A stretch of 37,749 bases of DNA from an uncultured Victivallales bacterium (lineage in GTDB: Bacteria; Verrucomicrobiota; Lentisphaeria; Oligosphaerales; JAFGRS01). The stretch is taken from contig CAILUI010000144.1 of the NCBI GenBank assembly GCA_903837355.1, positions 1 to 37,749 of the forward strand. Reading direction: 5' to 3'. The notes beneath the pieces are model-generated. The model was not told the origin of the DNA. It did not search any database and worked only from the letters and a program-made list of their open reading frames with translations. Shown one piece after another: positions 16,054 through 24,105 of the stretch. The position numbers and the translations under genes are program-made. The stretch's first letter is position 1; each line of letters opens with the position of its first letter.

Positions 16054-16331
16054 CGCTCCGACACACGCCCTTCGCCATACTGGGCCCGGGTGACACCATA
16101 CGTGAAGAACTGGCGTTCCATGGCTGGAACCACCAGACCCTGTCTGACGCCCTCGGACTCAGCCGCCACGAGGTGCGCCGGTTGCTGGGAAACCGGATGC
16201 CGCTCTCTTGCGACCTGGCCACCCGCCTCGGGAAGGCGTTCGGCCAGTCGCCTCAATTCTGGCTGAACCAGGACGCCAGGTACCGGGCTCTGGCGGGAGT
16301 GAAGATTGCCAAGCAGACCTTGATATGCTAG
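16050..16331 (+). CDS. HigA/VapI-like XRE-family antitoxin, orphan
   Basis: A 93-aa helix-turn-helix protein of the HigA antitoxin type. PGDTIREELAFHGW opens the fold, LSDALGLSRHEVRRLL is the HTH (about 33-48), and FGQSPQFWLNQDARY (about 65-80) is the family's C-terminal signature. HigA normally follows a HigB RelE-like toxin, but hsdM lies directly upstream (ATGA overlap) and no HigB is visible. Translational coupling to hsdM suggests it now acts as a regulator of the restriction operon, or is a leftover of a TA pair. Its start is fixed by the overlap. Confidence 0.82.
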   Translation: MTLRHTPFAILGPGDTIREELAFHGWNHQTLSDALGLSRHEVRRLLGNRMPLSCDLATRLGKAFGQSPQFWLNQDARYRALAGVKIAKQTLIC

Positions 16332-16374
16332 TTGTTCCGTGCTAACGTAACGGTACAAATATCACTCTATCGGT

Positions 16375-16980
16375 ATGAACAGGATAGATGACAAGACACT
16401 TCATGAGGCTTTGGGGTTGCTCGCCGCACGGTTGGAGATGGACGGCTCCAAGCCCGTCGCCCTGGTCGTATGCGGCGGGTCGGCACTCGTTGTGAAACGG
16501 CTTGTGTCCCGAACAACGACCAAGGATGTGGACGTCGTGGCGTTGGCAGACGAGAGCGGGGGATTGCTGGATCCCGAGCCACTTCCCCCCGATCTTGTGG
16601 CCGCTGCCGAGCAGACTCGTGTTGATCTGGGGCTTCCAGCGAACTGGCTGAACAACGGTCCGAGTCGCGGGGACGGAGGGCTGTACCGCGCCGGTCTGCC
16701 GGAAGGCCTCATGGCCCGGGCGGAGAAGCGTAGCTATGGAAACCGGCTCACGGTTTACTTCATCGGCCGACTGGACCAGATTCACTTCAAGCTCCCGGCG
16801 GCCGCCGATCAAGGGGGTGGCCGGCACCTTGACGACCTGCTTGGCCTCGAGCCCACGGCGGCGGAACTGGCGAATGCTGCACGTTGGGCACGCACCTACG
16901 ACCCGTCCGAAGGCTTTGCCTGGCTTCTCCGTGAGTTACTGAGGAAGATGGGACATGGCGCCGTCGCTGACCGAGTTTAG
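16375..16980 (+). CDS. Nucleotidyltransferase-like protein (DUF6036/AbiEii-like)
   Basis: A 201-aa protein with a minimal nucleotidyltransferase signature: CGGSAL (about 33-38) and, 12 residues later, TTKDVDVVAL, giving the GGS...DxD pattern. The rest is helical, without kinase or nuclease motifs. Proteins of this type include AbiEii-like toxins and the DUF6036 family, often paired with a DNA-binding partner. The next gene encodes a winged-helix protein and overlaps this one by 26 nt, consistent with a two-gene module. No Shine-Dalgarno sequence precedes ATG 16375; instead a possible promoter (TTGTTC 16332-16337, TACAAA 16354-16359) would give a very short leader, suggesting the pair has its own promoter. 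Confidence 0.65.
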   Translation: MNRIDDKTLHEALGLLAARLEMDGSKPVALVVCGGSALVVKRLVSRTTTKDVDVVALADESGGLLDPEPLPPDLVAAAEQTRVDLGLPANWLNNGPSRGDGGLYRAGLPEGLMARAEKRSYGNRLTVYFIGRLDQIHFKLPAAADQGGGRHLDDLLGLEPTAAELANAARWARTYDPSEGFAWLLRELLRKMGHGAVADRV

Positions 16981-17974
16981 AGCGGAGTACTTGGAGTTGA
17001 TGCTGCGCTTCCTGTGGCGACAGTGGTCAGCCGTGGGCGTGGCAGGCCATGCCGAGACCGGAGACCGCTGGGCCATCGACCCGGAGGCGCTGCTTGCCTT
17101 CACCTGCACGATCGGGCGCTACGACCCGCGCCTCTTCGATGAGGTCCTGGACTGGCTGGTAACCAACGAGCGGTTCATCAGCGTGCAACGTCTGAAGACG
17201 GTCGTGCACAGAGAGGGCTTCAGAGGCGGTGGAGTCCTGACCGCGGTGGCGGGGGTGATGGGCAAGCGCGGTATCGGGACCAAGTGGCGACGCCTCGCCA
17301 GCGGCGGACGTGAGGAGCCGGAGGATCGGTTCCTGTTCCGCCGAGCCGACAACGCCGTCCTGCCGCTGGTCGGTGAGCCAGACCCCGTGTTCAAGTCCTA
17401 TGGCTGGCTGCGGAATCCTCTGGATCTGCGCGGACTGTCCAGCGAGTTCCCGCCTTACGCCAAGAACTGCCTCTGGTTACGGCTGCGCGCACTCTTCGGC
17501 GTCAGTGCCCGTTGCGAGATAGCCCTTCTCCTCCTGGTGTCCGGGCGCGCCGGGGCCTCGGACATCGCGCGCCAGACCTTCTACTTCCATCGCACCATTC
17601 AGGACGCGGTAGGTGAGATGAGCCGGTCTGGCCTCGTCACGTCGAGACGGCAGGGACGCGAACGGCTCTATGCGCTCAGCGCGCCGGAGAAGTGGGAGAG
17701 CCTGCTGGAACTCGATCAAGGCGCCTTGAACTGGGTCTGCTGGCCCCCGCTCCTTTCCGCTCTGGAGGCCATCTGGCTCTGCATCCAGCCGGACGCTTTC
17801 GCCAAGTTGCCGCCCTTGCTACAGATGTCCGAACTCCGCAAGCTGATGCGGGAGGGCGTGAGTGCGAAACTCGGCCGCAGCGGCCTGACCGCCAGTCTGC
17901 CGGATGCGGAGCGGTTGGCCGGGATGGCGTACCTCGATGAACTTCTGGTGGCCATCCGCAACCTGCTGGGATAG
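16955..17974 (+). CDS. Winged-helix protein paired with the nucleotidyltransferase, unknown function
   Basis: A 339-aa protein without a recognised name. The N-terminal half (about 1-175) is helical with many Trp, Arg and Phe residues. At about 180-250 a winged helix-turn-helix is visible: RCEIALLLLVSGRAGASDIA, then FHRTIQDAVGEMSRSGLV as recognition region, then a QGRERLYALS wing. The C-terminal 85 residues are helical. It starts inside the end of the nucleotidyltransferase gene and stops 5 nt before hsdS. By analogy with AbiE-type pairs it may be the DNA-binding antitoxin, although gene order is reversed relative to classical AbiEi-AbiEii. It could alternatively be an effector. Confidence in existence is high, in role low. 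Confidence 0.7.
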   Translation: MAPSLTEFRAEYLELMLRFLWRQWSAVGVAGHAETGDRWAIDPEALLAFTCTIGRYDPRLFDEVLDWLVTNERFISVQRLKTVVHREGFRGGGVLTAVAGVMGKRGIGTKWRRLASGGREEPEDRFLFRRADNAVLPLVGEPDPVFKSYGWLRNPLDLRGLSSEFPPYAKNCLWLRLRALFGVSARCEIALLLLVSGRAGASDIARQTFYFHRTIQDAVGEMSRSGLVTSRRQGRERLYALSAPEKWESLLELDQGALNWVCWPPLLSALEAIWLCIQPDAFAKLPPLLQMSELRKLMREGVSAKLGRSGLTASLPDAERLAGMAYLDELLVAIRNLLG

Positions 17975-17979
17975 AGAAG

Positions 17980-19299
17980 ATGAGAATCTCCCACCTCAAT
18001 GCCAGCCAGCAGACCAAACACACGCCCATCGGCGAAATCCCCGCGGAGTGGGGGTGTGTCGCCCTAGGCAAGGCGACTGATCTACTGACCGGGTTCCCCT
18101 TCCCAAGCGACGGCTACACGGATGCGGCGGAAGGCGTCCGGCTACTGCGGGGTGACAATGTCATCCCAGGCGCGCTCCGTTGGACAGGCGTCAAGCGGTG
18201 GCCTCAGTCGCAGTCGGGCGCCTTGGTCCGCTACGTTCTGGCTCCGGGGGACGTTGTCCTGGCGATGGACCGAACGTGGGTAGGTGCTGGGCTGAAGTGC
18301 GCAGTGGCATGCGAACTGGACCTGCCCTGTCTTCTCGTGCAGCGGGTGGCTCGCATCCGCGGGAAGAACGACCTGTTGACGTGTTTCGTGGCCCAGTTGC
18401 TCAGCACTTATCGGTTCAGCGAGTATGTAAGAGCAGTCCAGACAGAAACGGCGGTGCCACACATCAGCGCCGACCAGATCCGAGACTTCCCCATTCCCCT
18501 CCCTCCTCTCCCCGAGCAACGCAAGATTGCCGAGATCCTCTCCACCTGGGACCGGGCCATCGAGCAGACCGAGAAGCTCATCGCCGCCAAACAGCGCCTC
18601 AAGCAGGGCCTCATGCAGCAACTCCTCACCGGCAGGCTGCGGTTCCCCCAGTTCGGGCCGGGCTCGAGTCCAGTAAGGAGGACCCGGTTCGGACCGGTTC
18701 CGACTGACTGGCACTACGTGTCCATCGGCGATGTCGCCGCTGAGGTCTCAGACCGCCATGGCGGCGACACCAGCATCCCGGTGCTCTCATGCACAAAGTA
18801 CGACGGCCTCGTCGACTCGCTGACCTACTTCGGCAAGCGTGTGTTCAGTGAAGATACCTCCGGCTACAAGCTCGTTCGGCGCGGGCAGTTCGCCTATGCG
18901 ACCAACCACATCGAGGAAGGCTCCATCGGCGTGCTCACGGACGCTGAGGCTGGGCTGGTCAGCCCGATGTACACTGTTTTCAGGACGGACCCTGACCAGG
19001 TGGACGTGCGGTTCCTGTACAGCCTGCTCAAGACCGAGCTCTACCGTCACATCTTCGAGGTCAGCACCAGCGCGTCGGTCGACCGTCGCGGTAGTCTGCG
19101 CTGGAACCAGTTCAGGACGATCAGGCTGGCCTTACCGGCCTTGACCGAACAGCGAACCATCGCTGCCTGTCTGGGTGTGGCCGGCCAGGAACTCGATACC
19201 ATGCGCCGCCAACTGGCCGCCCTCCGTCAACAGAAGAAGGGCCTGATGCAGAAGCTGTTGACGGGGAGGGTACGGGTCCAGGCTGCCGCAACGAAGTGA
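17980..19299 (+). CDS. hsdS: Type I restriction specificity subunit HsdS (two TRDs)
   Basis: A 439-aa DNA specificity subunit with the full duplicated layout. TRD1 is about 20-165, conserved region 1 about 168-220 (LPPLPEQRKIAEILSTWD then KQGLMQQLLTGRLRF), TRD2 about 230-375, conserved region 2 about 378-432 (LPALTEQRTIAACL, KKGLMQKLLTGRVRV). The two conserved helices act as a spacer and bind HsdM. It begins 5 nt after the winged-helix gene, away from hsdM, because the TA-like genes separate them. The ATG at 17980 has AGAG/GATGAG-like sequence upstream only. Two different TRDs imply an asymmetric bipartite target that cannot be predicted from sequence reading alone. Confidence 0.93.
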   Translation: MRISHLNASQQTKHTPIGEIPAEWGCVALGKATDLLTGFPFPSDGYTDAAEGVRLLRGDNVIPGALRWTGVKRWPQSQSGALVRYVLAPGDVVLAMDRTWVGAGLKCAVACELDLPCLLVQRVARIRGKNDLLTCFVAQLLSTYRFSEYVRAVQTETAVPHISADQIRDFPIPLPPLPEQRKIAEILSTWDRAIEQTEKLIAAKQRLKQGLMQQLLTGRLRFPQFGPGSSPVRRTRFGPVPTDWHYVSIGDVAAEVSDRHGGDTSIPVLSCTKYDGLVDSLTYFGKRVFSEDTSGYKLVRRGQFAYATNHIEEGSIGVLTDAEAGLVSPMYTVFRTDPDQVDVRFLYSLLKTELYRHIFEVSTSASVDRRGSLRWNQFRTIRLALPALTEQRTIAACLGVAGQELDTMRRQLAALRQQKKGLMQKLLTGRVRVQAAATK

Positions 19300-19301
19300 C
19301 G

Positions 19302-19751
19302 ATGAGCAGACACACGCGACCCCAGTTGGCGATCATCTATGACTTCGATGGGACTCTGGCTCCAGGGAACATGCAGGAGCACGACTTCATCCCGCAACTT
19401 GGCCTCAAGCCGGGCCAGTTCTGGGAGAAGGCGAAAGCGGTGGCCAAGGAACAGCGCGCCGACGAGATACTCGCCTACATGCGCGTGATGCTGCAGGAGG
19501 CCGAGATCAGGAAAGTGTCCGTCACCCGTGCCGCGTTCGCCGACTTTGGGAGGAAGGTCGCCCTGTTCCAAGGCGTCGAGGAGTGGTTTACGCGGACTGC
19601 CGCGTTCGGACGGGACAACGGGCTGACGATCCGCCACTACATCGTCTCCTCGGGCCTGCGGGAGATGATCGAGGGTACCGCCATCGCCAGCCAGTTCGAG
19701 CGGATCTACGCGTCATCGTTTATGTACGACCACATGGGTCAGCGAGGGTGA
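19302..19751 (+). pseudogene. Truncated HAD-family phosphatase (N-terminal half)
   Basis: The first 150 residues of a HAD hydrolase of the type often found in restriction islands. The nucleophile motif is intact, IIYDFDGTLAPGNM (about 11-24), and the second motif IVSSGLREMIEGTA (about 112-125) is present. The protein follows the family to SSFMYDHMG and then ends in three unrelated residues. The downstream Lys and acidic motifs (GDGxxD) that bind metal are missing, so it should be inactive. Relatives are, from memory, about 270 residues. GTG 19296 overlapping the hsdS stop is an alternative start. The cause is probably a deletion, since another truncated gene begins 28 nt later. Confidence 0.75.
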
Positions 19752-19779
19752 CAGCCTCGCCCGATAGGGAGCAGGAGCG

Positions 19780-19926
19780 ATGATCACACGGCCGGAGGTA
19801 TCGAACTACCGGAGTCTGGGCGACGATGTGCGGCTGGACCTGGGCCGGTTCACGGTGTTGGTCGGGCAGAATGGCTCGGGCAAGAGCAACGTGGCCGATG
19901 TCTTGCGCAATGGAGTGAGCCCGTGA
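19780..19926 (+). pseudogene. Stump of an AAA/SMC-like ATPase (48 codons, Walker A only)
   Basis: Begins at ATG 19780 with GGAG six to seven nt upstream. It reads like the start of an OLD/AAA_21-type ATPase: a VSNYRSLGDD segment, FTVLVGQNGSGKSNVADVLR with an intact Walker A (GQNGSGKS, about 29-36), then NGVSP and stop. Such ATPases are several hundred residues long and need a signature motif and Walker B, all missing. The reading frame ends as GTGA into the hsdR start, so the stump may persist as a translational lead-in for hsdR. It is too short for usual gene callers. Confidence 0.7.
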
Positions 19927-22900
19927 GCCACCATGCCGCAATGACCATCGACGAAGATGCCGTCTCGCAAGCGCCGGCATTGCAGGTTCTGCAGGCGCTG
20001 GGTTACGTGTACCTGACGCCGGCAGAGGCGCTGGAGCGGCGCGGCGGCCGGCGGGGGACTGTGATCCTGGACGCGGTCCTGGAGAAGCAGCTCCGCAAGA
20101 TCAACCGTATCACCACCAAGGGTGAGGAGCATGCCTTCAGCGAAGCCAACCTCCAGTCGGCGGTGCAGGCCCTGAAGTCGGAACCCTACGACGGACTGAT
20201 CCGCACCAACGAGAAGCTCTACGACCTGCTCTGCCTCGGCAAGGCGATGCAGCAGAGCATCTATGGCGACAGCAAGAGCTTCACGCTGAACTACATCGAC
20301 TGGGAGCACCCGGAGAACAACGCCTTCCACGTCACCGAGGAGTTCGCCGTGGAGCGCAGCGGCAGCCACGAGGCGCGCCGGCCCGATCTTGTGCTTTTCG
20401 TGAATGGCATCCCCTTCGCGATCATCGAGTGCAAGAGCCCGACCGTCAAGGACGCCATCGAGCAGGCCATCTCCCAACACCTCCGCAACCAGCGCGACGA
20501 CGAGGTCCCGCACCTGTTCCTGTATGCCCAGGTGCTGCTCGCGCTGAGCAAGAACGAAGCGCGCTACGCCACGGTGGGGACGGCGGCGAGGTTCTGGAGT
20601 GCCTGGAAGGAGGACGTGGACGAGGCGGAGCTGCAATCCATGGTGGACCGATCGCTCCCCGTCGGAGTTCCGCGTTCACGCGGCAGTCTTCCCGACGCTT
20701 CAGCGAGGATGGCACCACCGGCCCGGGATGCGGGGGCTGAAGCCGCCGCAGGGCTTCCCCCTGAAGGCGGGACTCTGACCGAAGTACCCGCTGAACACGC
20801 GACCTCAACCCGCCTTCCGACGCCACAGGACCGGGCGCTGGTGGCACTCTGTCGGCCAGGACGCCTGCTGGAACTCAGCCGACGGTTCATCCTCTTTGAG
20901 GCGGGCGAGAAGAAGATAGCGCGGTACCAGCAGTACTTCTGCGTCAGGACCATCATGGCCCGCATCCGTCAGCGTGACGAAGCAGGCCGGCGCCAGGGCG
21001 GTGTCGTCTGGCACACGCAGGGCAGCGGCAAGTCGCTGACCATGGTGTTCCTTGCCAAGGCGCTCGCGCTGGCCCCTGACCTCGCGGACCACAAGATCGT
21101 GATTGTGACCGACCGGATCGACCTCGACGATCAGATCCACAAGACCTTCATGCAGACGGGCCACGAACCGGTCCAGGCACGGAGCGGCTGGGGCCTGGGC
21201 GAACTCCTGACCAGCGCCAAGGCTCAGATCATCACCACGATCATCGACAAGTTCGAGGCGGCCTTGGGAAAGGCAGAGGTGAGGAACGAGAGCCCGAACA
21301 TCTTCGTCCTGGTCGATGAGAGCCACCGCAGCCAGTACGGCCCCCGCCACGCCAAGATGCGCAAGGCGCTGCCGAACGCCTGCTACATCGGCTTCACCGG
21401 CACGCCGCTGCTGCAGCGGGAGAAGAACACGGCGGTGACCTTCGGCGGCCTCATCCAGCCGAGCTACACCATCCAGCAGGCCGTCGAGGACGGGGCGGTC
21501 GTGCCCCTCCTCTACGAGGGCCGGCACGTGCCGCAGGACGTGGACGCCGTACCGCTCGACACCTGGTTCGAGAAGTACACCGAAGGCCTGACGCCGGAGC
21601 AGCGGGCTGACCTCAAACGCAAGTGCAGCGGCACGTCCCAGGTACAGAAGTCGAAGCAGACGATCATGCGCATTGCCTGGGATGTCAGCAGGCACTACCG
21701 CGACACCTGGCAGGGGACGCCGTACAGAGGGCAGCTCGTCACCATGAGCAAGGCCGCGGCGTTGCGCTACAAGGGTTTCCTGAACGAGTTCGGCATGGTG
21801 TCCTGCGAGGTGCTGATCTCCGGCCCGGATGACCGCGAGGGCAACGAGGATGTCTTTGACGAGAACACTGACGAGGTGATCCGTTTCTGGAAGCAGATGA
21901 TGGCGAAGTACGGCAGCGAGAAGGAGTACAACCGGCAGCTCATCAACGCCTTCAAACACGGCGAGCAGCCGGAGATCATCATCGTCGTGGACAAGCTGTT
22001 GACGGGGTTCGACGCGCCGTGCAACACGGTCATGTACCTGCACAAACCGCTGGCGGGACACAGCCTCCTCCAGGCCATCGCCCGAGTCAACCGGCTCTGC
22101 GAGGGTAAGGACTTTGGCTACATCATCGACTACTACGGCGTTCTGGGCAAGCTGGACGAGGCGCTGGACCTCTACGGCGAACTGCCCGGTGCGCTGGCCG
22201 GCTTCGACCAGGAAGAGATCCAGGAGGCACTGTCCGACATTCGTCGCGAGGTCGCCAAGCTGCCCCAGCGACATGCAGAGCTCTGGGACACGTTCAAGAG
22301 TCTGCCGAACCAGCACGACGAAGAGGCTTTCGAGGTCCATCTTGGCGATGAGGCGCGGCGTAGCGCCTTCTACGAACGCCTTGCCCTCTTCGCGCGGACG
22401 CTGCAGGTCGCACTCTCCAGCGTGAGCTTCATCGAGACGACCACAGCGGCCACCATCGAGCGCTACCGGGGCGACCTCAGGTTCTTCTGCAGCCTGCGGA
22501 CCGCGGTGCGCCGACGTTATGCCGAGGTCGTTGACTTCCGGGAGTACGAGCGGCGGGTCCAGAAGCTGATCGATACCCACGTGGGAACCCGTGAGGTCGA
22601 GTCGCTGACGGGGCTGGTGAACATCTTCAACGCCGAGGCCTTCGAGAAGGAGGTGGAGCGCATCCACGGGGCGGCGTCAAAGGCGGACACGATCGCGCAT
22701 CGCACCAAGCGGACCCTCAGTGAGAAGTGGGAGAAGGAAGACCCGGCGTTCTACAAGAAGTTCAGCCGCATGATCGAGGAGACGATCGAGGCGTTCCACC
22801 AGCACCGCATCTCCGATGCCGAGTACCTGAGCAAGGTGACAGAGGTCCTGAGGCAGGTCCGCGATCACACCGACACGGACATCCCTCCTGACCTCACGCC

Positions 22901-23255
22901 GGGAACGGTTCCAGCGGCCTTCTACGGCGAGATCTGCGAAGCGCTCGGCAAGTACACGCCGCAAGCGGCGAACGGGACGGTGCTGGAGGCTCAGGAGGAG
23001 GCCGGACGCTATACGACGGGGCCTGGGCGGCCGCCGCTGGCCGTCCGCGCCAGCCTGGAGATCGACCGCATCGTCCGCGAGCTGCGCATCGTCAACTGGC
23101 AAAACAACCCGGACGTGAAGAACCGTATGCGTACCGCCATCGAGGACATGCTCTTCGGCCTGAAGGACGAGTACGGCATCGCCATCACCTTCGAGGACAT
23201 CGACGAGGTCATGGAGAAGTGCCTGGAGATCGCCAGGGTGAGGTACCCATCGTGA
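19923..23255 (+). CDS. hsdR: Type I restriction endonuclease HsdR
   Basis: A 1110-aa DNA translocase-nuclease subunit that cuts unmodified DNA with HsdM and HsdS. The N-terminal PD-(D/E)xK nuclease is at about 150-172 (RRPDLVLFVNG, IIECKSP). The SF2 helicase follows: Walker A HTQGSGKSLTM (about 363-373), DESHR (about 464-468), FTGTPL, and LLTGFDAP plus QAIARVNR in the second RecA lobe. The C-terminal helical region is complete. Between nuclease and helicase, residues about 246-287 are foreign, Pro/Gly/Ala-rich sequence encoded by a palindromic repeat (see 20661-20779), inserted in frame. GTG 19923 overlaps the AAA stump's stop and has GGAG seven nt upstream; ATG 19941 is the alternative. Whether activity survives the insertion is unknown. 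Confidence 0.93.
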   Translation: MSHHAAMTIDEDAVSQAPALQVLQALGYVYLTPAEALERRGGRRGTVILDAVLEKQLRKINRITTKGEEHAFSEANLQSAVQALKSEPYDGLIRTNEKLYDLLCLGKAMQQSIYGDSKSFTLNYIDWEHPENNAFHVTEEFAVERSGSHEARRPDLVLFVNGIPFAIIECKSPTVKDAIEQAISQHLRNQRDDEVPHLFLYAQVLLALSKNEARYATVGTAARFWSAWKEDVDEAELQSMVDRSLPVGVPRSRGSLPDASARMAPPARDAGAEAAAGLPPEGGTLTEVPAEHATSTRLPTPQDRALVALCRPGRLLELSRRFILFEAGEKKIARYQQYFCVRTIMARIRQRDEAGRRQGGVVWHTQGSGKSLTMVFLAKALALAPDLADHKIVIVTDRIDLDDQIHKTFMQTGHEPVQARSGWGLGELLTSAKAQIITTIIDKFEAALGKAEVRNESPNIFVLVDESHRSQYGPRHAKMRKALPNACYIGFTGTPLLQREKNTAVTFGGLIQPSYTIQQAVEDGAVVPLLYEGRHVPQDVDAVPLDTWFEKYTEGLTPEQRADLKRKCSGTSQVQKSKQTIMRIAWDVSRHYRDTWQGTPYRGQLVTMSKAAALRYKGFLNEFGMVSCEVLISGPDDREGNEDVFDENTDEVIRFWKQMMAKYGSEKEYNRQLINAFKHGEQPEIIIVVDKLLTGFDAPCNTVMYLHKPLAGHSLLQAIARVNRLCEGKDFGYIIDYYGVLGKLDEALDLYGELPGALAGFDQEEIQEALSDIRREVAKLPQRHAELWDTFKSLPNQHDEEAFEVHLGDEARRSAFYERLALFARTLQVALSSVSFIETTTAATIERYRGDLRFFCSLRTAVRRRYAEVVDFREYERRVQKLIDTHVGTREVESLTGLVNIFNAEAFEKEVERIHGAASKADTIAHRTKRTLSEKWEKEDPAFYKKFSRMIEETIEAFHQHRISDAEYLSKVTEVLRQVRDHTDTDIPPDLTPGTVPAAFYGEICEALGKYTPQAANGTVLEAQEEAGRYTTGPGRPPLAVRASLEIDRIVRELRIVNWQNNPDVKNRMRTAIEDMLFGLKDEYGIAITFEDIDEVMEKCLEIARVRYPS
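20661..20779. repeat. MITE-like palindromic element inserted in frame in hsdR
   Basis: A 119-bp segment bounded by imperfect terminal inverted repeats, each starting GTC and matching at 20 of 26 positions. Each end itself folds: CCGCG-TTCA-CGCGG at the left (20670-20683) and a CCGCC-TTCA-GGGGG-type stem on the complementary strand at the right (20757-20770). Its translation is Pro/Gly/Ala-rich (GLPPEGGTLTEVP near the end), unlike HsdR. I recall similar peptides from repeat insertions in other PVC genomes, though this is memory. No transposase is present, as expected for a non-autonomous element. Confidence 0.6.
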
Positions 23256-23277
23256 GCGCCGGAGTCCGAGGTTCAGT

Positions 23278-24012
23278 ATGTCAGGCGCGCAAGGCATGAA
23301 CGGCAAGCAGTACGGCACCCTCCGTTACGGCTCCCGGACCATCGAGTTCGAGCCTGTGGCAGAGGCAAGGCGGCAGCTCAAGATCGAGGTGTACCCCGAC
23401 CGGCGAGTGGTCGTCCACGCGCCGCTTGGTGCAACGGCGGAGGTCGTGGCAACACGGGTGCGAGCGAGGGCACGGTGGATCCTCAGGCAACTGGACTTCT
23501 TCGGCCAGTTCCGGCCCCTGCCCATCCCCAGACGGTATGTCAGCGGCGAGAGCCACTACTACCTCGGTCGGCAGTACCGGCTCAAAGTGGTCCGGGGCGA
23601 CACGCCGAGCGTGAAACTGGTCGGTCGGTACCTCCACGTGTCCCTACCAGACCTGCAGGGGACGGCCAGGGTCTGCGAACGCCTGGAACTCTGGTATCGG
23701 CAGCACGCGCGGCGCATCTTCGCACAGCGTGCGGAGCTGTGCTTCGCGAAGCTCCAGGGGGAAGATCTGCCCTTCCCAGATGTTAGGTTGCGCAGGATGC
23801 CGACACGGTGGGGCAGTTACAGCCGCCCCGGGACGGTCCTGCTCAACCCCGAGCTAGTGAAGGCACCGCTCTACTGCATCGAGTATGTGATCATGCACGA
23901 ACTGTGCCACTTGAGGCACCCAAACCACGGCCACTCGTTCCACCGCCTGCTGACGCGCTGTATGCCTGACTGGGAACGACGCAAGAGCCGCTTGGAGCTG
24001 GCGATCCTGTGA
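23278..24012 (+). CDS. YgjP/COG1451-type M48-like metallopeptidase
   Basis: A 244-aa zinc metalloprotease-like protein. The motif HELCHLRHPNHGHSFH (about 207-222) gives the HExxH site plus a downstream third ligand region. Ahead of it, RMPTRWGSYSRPGTVLLNPEL (given here as RWGS and LNPEL) is the family's second block. The N-terminal half is a small beta domain. Genes of this family are routinely found at the end of type I restriction operons, often after hsdR, but their function there is not established. It starts 22 nt past hsdR; GAGG lies six nt before ATG 23278. ATG 23296 is an alternative. Confidence 0.88.
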   Translation: MSGAQGMNGKQYGTLRYGSRTIEFEPVAEARRQLKIEVYPDRRVVVHAPLGATAEVVATRVRARARWILRQLDFFGQFRPLPIPRRYVSGESHYYLGRQYRLKVVRGDTPSVKLVGRYLHVSLPDLQGTARVCERLELWYRQHARRIFAQRAELCFAKLQGEDLPFPDVRLRRMPTRWGSYSRPGTVLLNPELVKAPLYCIEYVIMHELCHLRHPNHGHSFHRLLTRCMPDWERRKSRLELAIL

Positions 24013-24047
24013 GCGCGAGGGGCAGGCGCGGCGAGAGAGCTGATGAC

Positions 24048-24072
24048 GGCAGAGATGCTGCACGGCTCTGCC
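24048..24072. terminator. Hairpin between convergent island and dcw cluster
   Basis: GGCAGAG (24048-24054) pairs perfectly with CTCTGCC (24066-24072) across an 11-nt loop, and AGAGAG/TCTCT flanks could extend it with bulges. It sits in the 93-nt gap between the convergent YgjP-type gene and murE. No T-run follows on either strand, so a terminator role is only suggested by position. Confidence 0.3.
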
Positions 24073-24105
24073 TCTCTGGTAGGCGCGGAGCGCCATTGCC
24101 CGGAC

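Noticed and set aside
24048..24072. Strong bidirectional terminator
   Set aside because: The stem is perfect but no T-run follows on either strand, so it is reported only as a low-confidence hairpin.
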